Below are positions 34,814 to 42,356 of a stretch of DNA of 64,000 nucleotides, one piece after another. The position numbers and the translations under genes are program-made. Under the pieces are notes generated by a model. It did no database searches and was not told the DNA's origin. It worked only from the letters and a program-made list of their open reading frames with translations. Position 1 is the first letter of the stretch. Each line of letters opens with the position of its first letter. The DNA lies in assembly GCF_900108065.1 (NCBI RefSeq), contig NZ_FNVQ01000001.1:682001-746000 (forward strand), written 5' to 3'. Origin of the DNA: Marinobacterium lutimaris (GTDB taxonomy: Bacteria; Pseudomonadota; Gammaproteobacteria; Pseudomonadales; Balneatricaceae).

Positions 34814-35127
34814 TCAACGGAGTTGGTATAGCGCCTGAATTTCAGTCACGAAGCGCCAGATACGCTCGGATAGGCCATCGTCGTTTGGCCGGGGTGCTGT
34901 TATAACCTTTGAAAATCTGGAGTCCAATTCGGCGAGTCGGCGATCGGCATGAGGCGGCGATCCTGGCCGATAACGAGGGGTTCGTGCTCCATCATTTCAA
35001 GATATGAGTCATCTGGTATGTTCCTGTAAAGCCGGGACTTGGCATAGATTCTTGTAGAATATTTGTTATCGTGATTAACAATGTGCACAAGAAGCAATTG
35101 TTTTCAGGTTATTCCCAGAGACCCTTT
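34814..35127. other. Intergenic stretch upstream of the MFS transporter gene
   Basis: About 310 bp with no accepted gene. A minus-strand open frame over part of this stretch ends in the TGA at 34814-34816, but I cannot assign it to a family. A competing 65-codon frame at 34900-35097 also lacks recognisable motifs. The AT-rich end (from about 35045) probably contains the promoter of the MFS gene. Confidence 0.4.
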
Positions 35128-36345
35128 ATGAGCAAATCGAGTATTCCCGTTGAATTCCTACTCCTGATGGCAACGATGATGTGCTTGACGGCACTGTTTG
35201 TGGATTCGATGTTGCCTGCATTGCATCAGATAGGCTCGGATCTGGATGCGTTGGATAACAACCGCTACCAGATGGTCCTTACCTCGATCATGGTTGGGCT
35301 GGGAGTTGGGCAGCTGTTTTATGGGCCGATAGCCGATGCCTTTGGGCGCAAGCCTGCGGTTTATCTGGGGCTGGCACTGATGCTGGTCGGTACCGCAATC
35401 AGCACCTTCGCGCAGAGTTTCGAGGCGATGTTATTCGGCCGTGTACTCCAGGGGGTAGGGGCGGCAGGGCCGCGCGTCATGGTGGTAACTATTATTCGTG
35501 ACCAGTATTCCGGTGCTGAAATGGCGCGGGTGTTGTCTTTGGTGATGACCATATTTATTTTCAGCCCCGTTGTCGCACCGTTAGTCGGTCAGGTGGTGCT
35601 CCTGTTCGCAGGATGGCGCGCCATTTTTGGTTTGCTCGGTGTCATCTGTCTCGCACTGCTGGCCTGGTTTGCCATGCGTCAGGTGGAAACGCTGAAGCCA
35701 GAACATCAGCGGCCCCTTTCGTTAAAACCGGTGATGCAGGGGATGAAGGAGGTTGTATCACATCGCGTAGCCTTGGCTTATATCCTGGTTGCGGGGCTTT
35801 CTCACTCTTCAATCATCGCCTTTTTGACCTCGGTGCAGGGGATCATGCAGGGGATCTATGACGCTGGCGCCATGTTCCCCGTTTATTTCGCGATAATCGC
35901 GCTTGGGGTTGGCTTCTCCTCCTTTATAAACAGTCGTCTGGTTTACCGGTTTGAAATTCGTACCTTGGTTACCCGGGTGCTGATGTTTTTGGGTACGCTT
36001 TCACTGATTGAAGCTGCATTGGTGACCTCGGGTGTCGTCGAGGTTTCCTTGGCTGGATTCATTATGATGATGACGGTGAGTACCTTCTGTTTGGGGTTAC
36101 TTTTCGGCAATATCAACGCGCTCGCCATGGAGCCTTTTGGGCATATGGCCGGGATAGCTTCAGGCGTTATAGGTGCCTCGACGATGCTGATCGGGGTGTT
36201 GGTCGGTGGAGCGGTTGGAATGAGCTTTAATGGCACGATTATTCCTTTGCTGTTGGGTTTCGGATTAACCTCAGTGACCTCGGTAGCGCTGATACTTTTC
36301 GGAACACCCAAACAGGTTACAAAAGCAGCGGCGGTAAAAGACTAA
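35128..36345 (+). CDS. Bcr/CflA-type MFS drug-resistance transporter
   Basis: A 405-aa exporter of the major facilitator superfamily with 12 predicted spans. The start SIPVEFLLLMATMMCLTALFVDSMLPALHQIG and motif A (GPIADAFGRKPAVYLG) followed by LFGRVLQGVGAAGPRVMVVTIIRD are typical of Bcr/CflA proton antiporters. I prefer ATG 35128 (AGAGA upstream) to a start 19 codons earlier with no site. It is monocistronic. The exported compound is unknown. Confidence 0.87.
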   Translation: MSKSSIPVEFLLLMATMMCLTALFVDSMLPALHQIGSDLDALDNNRYQMVLTSIMVGLGVGQLFYGPIADAFGRKPAVYLGLALMLVGTAISTFAQSFEAMLFGRVLQGVGAAGPRVMVVTIIRDQYSGAEMARVLSLVMTIFIFSPVVAPLVGQVVLLFAGWRAIFGLLGVICLALLAWFAMRQVETLKPEHQRPLSLKPVMQGMKEVVSHRVALAYILVAGLSHSSIIAFLTSVQGIMQGIYDAGAMFPVYFAIIALGVGFSSFINSRLVYRFEIRTLVTRVLMFLGTLSLIEAALVTSGVVEVSLAGFIMMMTVSTFCLGLLFGNINALAMEPFGHMAGIASGVIGASTMLIGVLVGGAVGMSFNGTIIPLLLGFGLTSVTSVALILFGTPKQVTKAAAVKD

Positions 36346-36399
36346 AGACAGATAAACTAACCTTTGGATTACCTCACTACGGAAACGGCATGTCCTGTC

Positions 36400-36960
36400 A
36401 TGAGTCTTTCTGATCTAAACAAGCTAAGTCATAGCGTTGAAACTAACAGCCAAGGGATTCCGCCACTGGATCTTTGGAACCCGGATTTCTGCGGCGACAT
36501 GGATCTTCGCATTGCACAGGACGGCACCTGGTTTCACGAAGGTGCGCCGATCACTCGCCAAGAGATGGTCAAGATGTTTTCGCGGATTTTGTGGCTGGAG
36601 AACGACGCCTATTTTTTGAAGACTCCGGTTGAGAAGGTAGGTATCCAGGTCGATGACTTGCCCTTTCTGTTTATCTCGCTGAAGGTCATGGAAGGGCCTC
36701 TTGGGCAGGAGTTGCACTTTTTGAGCAGTACGGGCGACGCAATTGTTGCCGGGCAAGAGCATCCGCTGGTTGTCACCGAAAACGAGCGCAACGGCGAACC
36801 CCAGCCAGCCCTGGCTGTGCGCTTCGGTATGTGGGGCAGGCTCCACCGCAATGTGTTTTATCAACTGGTCGAACTGGGTACAGCTGAACCCTGTGCTGAT
36901 GGCGGCGAAGAGCTGGTTGTGTACAGCTGCGGTGAGCGCTTCTCGCTGGGTTATTTGTAG
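36400..36960 (+). CDS. DUF1285 family protein
   Basis: A 186-aa cytosolic protein. I recognise the DUF1285 layout from PPLDLWNPDFCGDMDLRIAQDGTWFHEGAPITRQEMVKMFSRILW, then YFLKTPVEKVGIQVDDLPFLF. The family is widespread in proteobacteria and of unknown function. The start is placed at the ATG at 36400; the frame stays open to 36364 through a non-ATG start, but the extra residues are not conserved-looking. Confidence 0.85.
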   Translation: MSLSDLNKLSHSVETNSQGIPPLDLWNPDFCGDMDLRIAQDGTWFHEGAPITRQEMVKMFSRILWLENDAYFLKTPVEKVGIQVDDLPFLFISLKVMEGPLGQELHFLSSTGDAIVAGQEHPLVVTENERNGEPQPALAVRFGMWGRLHRNVFYQLVELGTAEPCADGGEELVVYSCGERFSLGYL

Positions 36961-37287
36961 GGCGCTTTAAGGGCGCTTGTGCAGAGAGCGCTCCCATCTG
37001 TACTTAGCAGATCACCTCAGTTCGAGGGAGGGTCGACATATTTGCGCCTCAGCTGGGTGTTGTGCATCTTGCGATGCCGATCAGCTTAAGCATGTTCTCT
37101 TAGCGCCCGAAGCTGGCAACCTCAATCTCGTTCTGCCGTAGTTTGAATAGCCCCGGTTTCGCTAGACAGCTCTCTATCCACTGCACACTAGAACGGACTT
37201 GGTTTTCGGGTTGCTGACTCTCTCTAAATGGGATCTGAAATCTCTTTGGTCAGTATCATCGATAGATGATATTAGCGCTGTCTCCTT
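36961..37287. other. Intergenic stretch with no gene
   Basis: No coding frame or hairpin of note. It separates the DUF1285 gene from the toxin-antitoxin operon and likely carries the end of one transcript and the upstream promoter part of the other. Confidence 0.5.
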
Positions 37288-37313
37288 AGGGATTATTATT
37301 GAATATAATCCCT
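37288..37313 (+). promoter_or_regulatory. Toxin-antitoxin promoter with overlapping operator
   Basis: AGGGATTAT (37288-37296) and ATAATCCCT (37305-37313) are perfect 9-bp arms separated by 8 bp. The right arm contains most of a consensus -10 box (TATAAT, 37304-37309). A repressor bound here would block transcription of the antitoxin-toxin pair that starts about 45 bp downstream, the usual autoregulation of such operons. Confidence 0.7.
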
Positions 37314-37359
37314 GTGAGGACTATTCTCTGTCTATATTAACCAATTCAGGGTGTCCAGG

Positions 37360-37749
37360 ATGATCGCCAATCCCGAAGGCGCAACGCAGGCGGATGATCG
37401 CCGCAGGTCCGATGTGGCGCTGAAAACCTTTTTCCGTATTACCGATGGCTGGGGCTTGAGCAGCCAGCAGCAGAAGGTGCTGCTGGGCGATCCGCCGCGT
37501 ACGACCTTCTACAAATGGCGCAACGGAGAAGGCCCCACAGTGACTCGCGATACGCTGGAGCGTATCTCCTACGTGCTGGGCATCTACAAGGCGCTGCGGA
37601 TTCTGTTCCCGACCGAGGAGCAGGCCAATACCTGGCCGAAAAAGCCAAACCGGGATTTCGACGGGGATTCTGCGCTGGATGTGATGCTCAAGGGCAGCGT
37701 AATCAATCTGGCGGATGTCAGGCGTTATCTTGATTACATGCGGGGCTAA
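37360..37749 (+). CDS. Xre/MbcA/ParS-type antitoxin
   Basis: A 129-aa antitoxin of the RES-Xre class. An N-terminal Xre-like helix-turn-helix (about 20-75; LKTFFRITDGWGLSSQQQKVLLGDPPRTTFYKWRN) is followed by the DUF2384 toxin-binding domain (TLERISYVLGIYKALRILFP, then DGDSALDVMLKGSVINLADVRRYLDYMRG, which caps the toxin). The ATG at 37360 is chosen; an in-frame GTG three codons upstream is possible. The toxin gene follows after 3 bp. Confidence 0.92.
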   Translation: MIANPEGATQADDRRRSDVALKTFFRITDGWGLSSQQQKVLLGDPPRTTFYKWRNGEGPTVTRDTLERISYVLGIYKALRILFPTEEQANTWPKKPNRDFDGDSALDVMLKGSVINLADVRRYLDYMRG

Positions 37750-37752
37750 GGG

Positions 37753-38424
37753 ATGCGGCAGCTGATACCTGATTGGGAGCGGGCGCATCGACTGGTTCCG
37801 AGTCACTTTCCACCGATCAATCTGTTTGAAACCGTCGCCGATCCGGAGGATCTGGAGATCCTCTTTGAAATAGAGAGCCTGACCAACGATCGGCTGCGGG
37901 ATGAAGCCGGCGATCTGCGGCTGGTGCCAGCATCGGAGCGGATCTCGGGCCCGGGCTCTACGCCGGTTATGGCGGCATTTACCCATATCGGTCAGGCCAG
38001 TCGTTTTACCGATGGTCGCTATGGCGTCTATTACGCTGCTAATTCGCTGCAGGTGGCAATAGCTGAAACCCGCTATCATCGGGAGCGCTTTCTCTCGGCG
38101 ACGCAGGAGCCGGATACCGAGGTGACGCTGCGTGAATATATCAGCGTGATTCAGCTGCCACTGGAGGATATTCGTAGCGATAACTACGCTGAACTGCACC
38201 ATCCGAGCGATTACGCGCCTTCTCAGCGTTTCGCGCTGGAGCAGCGCAATTCGGGTGCCTCGGGCCTGCTGTATAACAGCGTGAGACAGGAGCAGGGGGA
38301 GTGTGTGGCGCTGTTCACGCCTAAGGCGACGTCAATTCCTGCGCAGGGCGGTCACTATCGCTATGTCTGGAGTGGTGCGGCGCAGCGGATTATCTCGGTG
38401 CTGGCGGTTAGCCTGATTCAATGA
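37753..38424 (+). CDS. RES-domain toxin (NAD+-degrading)
   Basis: A 223-aa toxin of the RES family, whose studied members break down NAD+. The name-giving residues are visible: Arg in FTDGRYGVYYAA, Glu in VAIAETRYHRE and Ser in GLLYNSVR. The length is typical. It is downstream of its antitoxin and appears intact, and a hairpin at 38428-38447 follows the stop. Confidence 0.92.
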   Translation: MRQLIPDWERAHRLVPSHFPPINLFETVADPEDLEILFEIESLTNDRLRDEAGDLRLVPASERISGPGSTPVMAAFTHIGQASRFTDGRYGVYYAANSLQVAIAETRYHRERFLSATQEPDTEVTLREYISVIQLPLEDIRSDNYAELHHPSDYAPSQRFALEQRNSGASGLLYNSVRQEQGECVALFTPKATSIPAQGGHYRYVWSGAAQRIISVLAVSLIQ

Positions 38425-38427
38425 AAA

Positions 38428-38447
38428 AAGCCCGCAATCGCGGGCTT
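38428..38447. terminator. Terminator between the RES toxin and deoxyribosyltransferase genes
   Basis: AAGCCCGC and GCGGGCTT form a stem with an AATC loop. The A-run before it is a T-run on the minus strand, so it is best for the gene ending at 38454, and weaker for the toxin gene on the plus strand. Confidence 0.75.
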
Positions 38448-38453
38448 CCAGCT

Positions 38454-38999
38454 TTATCCTTTTTGGCTTGCAGCCAGCTTCTCGATCACCTTGCGGAAGG
38501 CGTTAAGGTGATGCTGAGGCTCGGCCGGGTCGCCGGCTTCGCGTAACAGTTCTCCGCCGCTTGCTGCGATGGAGCCGACCAGCATCAGGTTGTCGGCCAT
38601 GCCGAACGCTTCCACATGCTGTTTCTGAACATCCCAACCCGGTTCGGGTTGTTCGACGCGCTCGCCATAATCCCGTGCATCCAGGGTGTAGCCCCAAACG
38701 GGTTTGCCCTGGGCGCGCATATAGCCCATCTCGAATGCGGTGCCGCCATCCAGTCCCGGGCCGCGAAATGGCGTCATGTTGGCGACGATCAGGTCGCAGC
38801 GATCCATCAGCTCGATATCCGCGCCGTAGATCGCAAGGCCTGACTCAAAGGGTGTCAGGTTGCTCAGGTCCACATTGGCGTCCAGCGGAAACAGGCCTTC
38901 AAAGCCGTATTCGGCGCAGATTTTCGCCTTGGCTTCGCCGAGCTCCTTGGCGTCGGCGCGGAATACATCGGGTCCAGCGAGGTAGATCTTCAGACTCAT
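38454..38999 (-). CDS. Nucleoside 2-deoxyribosyltransferase
   Basis: A 181-aa enzyme that moves deoxyribose between nucleobases or hydrolyses deoxynucleosides. Hallmarks are KIYLAGPDVF at the start and DLIVANMTPFRGPGLDGGTAFEMGYMRAQGKPVWGYT, which includes the catalytic Glu (GTAFEMGYM). I use the ATG at 38999 (GGGA upstream) rather than a 22-codon extension into the gap. It follows the TetR gene by 13 bp on the same strand, tying it to nucleobase metabolism. Confidence 0.92.
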   Translation of the reverse strand: MSLKIYLAGPDVFRADAKELGEAKAKICAEYGFEGLFPLDANVDLSNLTPFESGLAIYGADIELMDRCDLIVANMTPFRGPGLDGGTAFEMGYMRAQGKPVWGYTLDARDYGERVEQPEPGWDVQKQHVEAFGMADNLMLVGSIAASGGELLREAGDPAEPQHHLNAFRKVIEKLAASQKG

Positions 39000-39012
39000 T
39001 GGGAGAGATCCC

Positions 39013-39663
39013 TTATTTGATGCCGCAGCCTTTGAGAATGATATGCAGGAGGGTGCTGGCTGCATCCTGGTAGTCTGCTTCCTCCAGTTGATCCTTACCC
39101 AATGCCGCTTCGATCTGGGTGGAGAAATCGGCGTAGTGCTGGGTGGCGGACCAGAGCAGGAAGATCAGATGCTCGGGGCTGACTTCGGGATCGATTTTGC
39201 CCTGTGCGGCCCAGGCGCGAAAAATATCTGCGCGGCCCTTGAACCAGAGTGCGTAGTCGTCGCGGAAATACTCCTTCATATTGGGAGCGCCGCTGATCAG
39301 TTCCTTGGCGAAGATACGTGAGGCCAGAGGGTTCTGGGCGGAGAATTCGATCTTGCGCTGAACGTAGGTGATCAGCACATCCCGTGGGTTGTCCTCGGGG
39401 GTTATAGCGTTCAGTGTGCTGTCCCAGAGTTCGATGATGTCACTCAGGACGGCTATATACAGGCCCAGCTTGTTCTTGAAGTAGTAGTGGATATTGGCCT
39501 TGGGCAGGTCTGCCCGCTGGGCAATATCGTTCATGCTCGCGCCCTTGAAACCCGAGTTGGCGAATTCGATCTCGGCTGCGCGCAGGATGATCGATTCGTT
39601 CTTCTGGCGGATTCGGCCGCCCACAGGCCTGGCTTTGGTATCGGGATCTAATTTAAACAGCAT
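39013..39663 (-). CDS. RutR-like TetR-family regulator
   Basis: A 216-aa regulator. The N-terminal TetR helix-turn-helix is clear (IILRAAEIEFANSGFKGASMNDIAQRADLPKANIHYYFKNKLGLYIAVL), preceded by a basic arm (about residues 1-20). The C-terminal ligand domain has the feature DYALWFKGRADIFRAWAAQGKIDP seen in RutR, the E. coli regulator of pyrimidine and purine genes that responds to uracil. In the window, seven copies of a RutR-like operator occur near nucleobase genes. Half of one (CTGACCACT) lies at 39667-39675, right before its own start, so it may also be autoregulated. Confidence 0.87.
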   Translation of the reverse strand: MLFKLDPDTKARPVGGRIRQKNESIILRAAEIEFANSGFKGASMNDIAQRADLPKANIHYYFKNKLGLYIAVLSDIIELWDSTLNAITPEDNPRDVLITYVQRKIEFSAQNPLASRIFAKELISGAPNMKEYFRDDYALWFKGRADIFRAWAAQGKIDPEVSPEHLIFLLWSATQHYADFSTQIEAALGKDQLEEADYQDAASTLLHIILKGCGIK

Positions 39664-39752
39664 GGACTGACCACTCCAACGTACCCATCTTGCATTCCAT
39701 TTGGCAGGAGGCGTCTCTGCACTCTCCTGACCGCTCTCGGCGCATTATACGC

Positions 39753-39776
39753 AAAATGGCCGCCTCGAGGGCGGCC
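39753..39776 (-). terminator. Terminator after the NCS2 permease gene
   Basis: GGCCGCC and GGCGGCC (39758-39764 and 39770-39776) form a stem with a 5-nt loop, followed on the minus strand by ATTTTGC. It separates the permease from the TetR gene. Confidence 0.75.
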
Positions 39777-39791
39777 CTTGTTTACTCGTTG

Positions 39792-41177
39792 TTATAAGGC
39801 TTCTTTCGTTTTGCCTTCCGGCGCTGAAGCCACGGCTGTGGTAGCTGTCTTGTTATCCGGTATCAGCCAGGTGAGCAGTATGGCGACCAGGCCGCCGCTG
39901 GTGATGGCGGAACCGAACACGTTCTGTACCAGTTTAGGCATCTGCTCCAGCAGGTTGGGGACCAGGGTGACCCCCAAGCCGATACCAAACGCGGCTGCCA
40001 TGATCAGCATTTTGCGACGGTCCAGCTCCTCGGTGGAGAGGATCTTCACACCCGCCGCGGCGACTGTACCGAACATCACCAGCGTGGCGCCGCCGAGTAC
40101 AGGCTTTGGAATCTGCTGCAGTACCGCACCGATGATTGGGAACAGGCCAAGAATGACCAGAATCACCGCGATGTAGTAACCGATATAGCGGCTGGCTACG
40201 CCGGTCAGCTGAATAACGCCGTTATTCTGGCTGAATGTAGTGTTGGGGAAGGTGTTGAACACCGCCGCCAGCGCCGAGTTGAAACCGTCGGCCAGAACGC
40301 CGCCACGTATGCGCGAGATGTAAACCGGACCTTTAAGCGGCTGTTTCGACACCATGGAGTTGGCGGTCAGGTCGCCGGTGGATTCGATGGCGGTGATCAG
40401 GTAGATCAGTGCAATTGGAATGAACGCGCCGAAGTCGAAGTCAAAACCGTACTTGAAGGGCACGGGGATGCTGAACAGCGGAGCACTGATATTATCGAAG
40501 CTGATTTTGCCCATGAAGAATGCGGCGATATAGCCCACTACCAGGCCGATAATGATCGATGACAAGCGAATCCAGGAGTTGCTGGACTGGTTTAGGATAA
40601 TGATCAACGCCAGCACGCCGCCGCCCAGGGCCAGGTTCTGGACGCTACCGAAATCGGGGGCGTTAAAGCCGCCGGCCAGGTCGGTCATGCCTACCTTGAT
40701 CAGGCTGATGCCGATAATGGTGATGACAATACCGGTCACCAGTGGAGTGACGACACGCTGCAGTTTATGGATGAACTGGCTGAGTACGATCTCGATAAAC
40801 GCGCCAAAAAAGCAGACGCCGTAAATCAATGCGAGTATCTCTTCCGGGCCGCCGCCCTTGGCCTTGGCGATAAAGCCGGCTGCCAGCACGGAACTGAGGA
40901 ATGCAAAGCTGGTGCCCTGGACGCAGATCATCCCGGCGCCCAGACCCATGGGGCGACGTGCCTGGATAAAGGTACCCACGCCGGATACGACCAGGGCCAT
41001 GCTGATCAAGTAGGGGACTTCGGAGCCGAGGCCAAGCACGCCGCCGATAATCAGAGTGGGGGTGATAATACCGACGAAACTGGCCAATACATGCTGTAGG
41101 GCTGCGAAAACAGACTCCAGCGGGCCTGGTCTGGCGTCGAGCGGGTATAGTAGTTCGCTGTCCTGCGATTGAGCCAT
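39792..41177 (-). CDS. NCS2 nucleobase permease (xanthine/urate type)
   Basis: A 461-aa nucleobase:cation symporter with about 14 spans. The NAT/NCS2 signature is QNNGVIQLTGVASR and the neighbouring substrate-site blocks AIESTGDLTANS and LGAGMICVQGTSFAFL are those of xanthine/uric acid permeases rather than uracil carriers. It is 62 bp downstream of the Tsx-like porin gene and shares its promoter. Together the two move nucleosides or bases across the outer and inner membranes for the purine operon. Confidence 0.92.
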   Translation of the reverse strand: MAQSQDSELLYPLDARPGPLESVFAALQHVLASFVGIITPTLIIGGVLGLGSEVPYLISMALVVSGVGTFIQARRPMGLGAGMICVQGTSFAFLSSVLAAGFIAKAKGGGPEEILALIYGVCFFGAFIEIVLSQFIHKLQRVVTPLVTGIVITIIGISLIKVGMTDLAGGFNAPDFGSVQNLALGGGVLALIIILNQSSNSWIRLSSIIIGLVVGYIAAFFMGKISFDNISAPLFSIPVPFKYGFDFDFGAFIPIALIYLITAIESTGDLTANSMVSKQPLKGPVYISRIRGGVLADGFNSALAAVFNTFPNTTFSQNNGVIQLTGVASRYIGYYIAVILVILGLFPIIGAVLQQIPKPVLGGATLVMFGTVAAAGVKILSTEELDRRKMLIMAAAFGIGLGVTLVPNLLEQMPKLVQNVFGSAITSGGLVAILLTWLIPDNKTATTAVASAPEGKTKEAL

Positions 41178-41191
41178 AACTAAACCTCCTG

Positions 41192-41219
41192 TTCAGGGCG
41201 CCCCCGTGGGCACCCTGAA
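41192..41219 (-). other. Intercistronic stem-loop between porin and permease genes
   Basis: TTCAGGGCGCCC and GGGCACCCTGAA pair over 12 bp with one mismatch and a 4-nt loop. There is no U-run after it; AGGAGG of the permease follows a few bases on. It may protect the porin mRNA or partly attenuate transcription so the porin is made in excess. Confidence 0.55.
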
Positions 41220-41239
41220 TTCGCTAAATAGAGCCGTTA

Positions 41240-41956
41240 TCAGTAGTGCCACTTGAGCAGGAACGCAGGGTTGCGCTCGTCGGCGCCTTTGATACCGAAC
41301 TTGTTGTTCCAGTAGGCATATTCGGTACCGATATACAGCTTAGACTTCATTCCGAAGTACTTGCCAATGTTCCACTTCAGCTGAGAGGTCCAGTTCATTT
41401 CGGAAGCGTTGGTATCGGAAGCGGATGACCAGTCAAGGAAGCCGTCATACAGGAAGTCCGCGTTACCCAGGGAGAACGGCAGGCCCCAGGTCAGAGTCAG
41501 CTGTTCGTCATCGTCGCTCAGGTCGTTTTCGGCCTTGTAGATGTTGGCGTTGAAGTAGTTGAAGCCGGGTACATCGAAGGAGAAGCCAACACCATAGAGC
41601 AGGTTGTCGAAGTTTTCGCCGGATTCCCAGGTGGTTGAGATGAGCACATCCTTGATTGGACCAAAGGAGAGATCAGAACCGGTAACGCCGCCGAGGCTGA
41701 GGCGGGGAGAGAACTCCATGTAGTTTTCGGTGGTGCCGTCGTCCCATTTCAGACGGTCCATGAAGAAGAAGGTGTCGCCCCAGGAATGACCACTTGCGTG
41801 TTCGACAGTTATAACCTGACGGTCTTCGTCACCAACTTCGTAATCGCTACCGTTAAGGTAGGTCAGGCTGAAGTCCTGCCAGATCAGTTCGGCAGAAGCG
41901 TTAGAGGCTGAGGCAAGTCCGATAGCAAGGGCAGCGGCAGCGTGTATGGGTTTCAT
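41240..41956 (-). CDS. Tsx-like nucleoside-specific outer membrane channel
   Basis: A 238-aa outer membrane beta-barrel. A signal peptide (about 1-22, ASNASA cut) is followed by a Tsx/OmpK-type sequence rich in alternating aromatic residues (GDTFFFMDRLKWDD, TENYMEFSPRLSLGG, GVGFSFDVPGFNYFNANIY) and closing in FLLKWHY, a typical barrel end. It would admit nucleosides through the outer membrane. Two RutR-type palindromes, one merged with a sigma-54-like promoter, precede it. Confidence 0.88.
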   Translation of the reverse strand: MKPIHAAAALAIGLASASNASAELIWQDFSLTYLNGSDYEVGDEDRQVITVEHASGHSWGDTFFFMDRLKWDDGTTENYMEFSPRLSLGGVTGSDLSFGPIKDVLISTTWESGENFDNLLYGVGFSFDVPGFNYFNANIYKAENDLSDDDEQLTLTWGLPFSLGNADFLYDGFLDWSSASDTNASEMNWTSQLKWNIGKYFGMKSKLYIGTEYAYWNNKFGIKGADERNPAFLLKWHY

Positions 41957-42013
41957 CTAGTCGAGTTCCTGCATTGGTTAGTTACGGATTGGTTATTTAC
42001 GGATAGAAATAAA

Positions 42014-42029
42014 CTGACCGTTTAGTCAG
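42014..42029. promoter_or_regulatory. RutR-type palindrome upstream of the porin gene (near copy)
   Basis: CTGACCGTTTAGTCAG follows TGACCAnnTGGTCA with one change per arm. It lies 58-73 bp from the porin start and just downstream of the transcription start predicted from the promoter at 42048-42064, where a repressor could block elongation. Confidence 0.6.
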
Positions 42030-42047
42030 ATTGACTGCGCATACTCA

Positions 42048-42073
42048 AAGCAAAAAACTGACCAAGTGGTCAT
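42048..42073 (-). promoter_or_regulatory. Sigma-54-like promoter overlapping the best RutR-type palindrome
   Basis: CTGACCAAGTGGTCAT (42058-42073) is an exact TGACCAnnTGGTCA palindrome. Its arm also forms the -24 box of TGGTCAGTTTTTTGCTT on the minus strand, with GG-N10-GC spacing. Transcription would start near 42040, about 85 nt before the porin start codon. Confidence 0.65.
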
Positions 42074-42120
42074 GAAAGCGTAAATATATTTTTATGCTTA
42101 TAAATATCAATTACATATCG

Positions 42121-42180
42121 AAAGTTCATAAAGTAAATAATAGTTAAAGGCAGGATGAACTTTGTGCTCTTTTTGTGCTC
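42121..42180. repeat. Inverted and direct repeats in an AT-rich gap
   Basis: AAAGTTCAT (42121-42129) and ATGAACTTT (42155-42163) are perfect 9-bp arms 25 bp apart. TTTGTGCTC follows twice (42161-42169 and 42172-42180). They lie in the gap (41957-42356) between the divergent porin and NifX-like genes; function unknown, possibly regulatory. Confidence 0.55.
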
Positions 42181-42305
42181 CCTTGCGTTTCTCGCCCGTT
42201 TGTGTGCACGAATCGAGGCGAAATAATTCCCGGTAGATATTAATAATACATTGTACGTATTGAGTAACTTGTTAGGTGTCCGGGTTTTAGGTCTGGGGTG
42301 CTATC

Positions 42306-42321
42306 TGGAGTGTTTTTCGCA
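42306..42321 (+). promoter_or_regulatory. Candidate sigma-54 promoter for the NifX-like gene
   Basis: TGGAGTGTTTTTCGCA has the GG-N10-GC spacing and keeps T, GG, G7 and GCA of the consensus. A start near 42333 would leave about 24 nt before the ATG at 42357. It is a weaker match than the three minus-strand copies. Confidence 0.4.
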
Positions 42322-42356
42322 TAGGGCTTGCAAAGTCTTTATGGGGAGTTCCAGTT

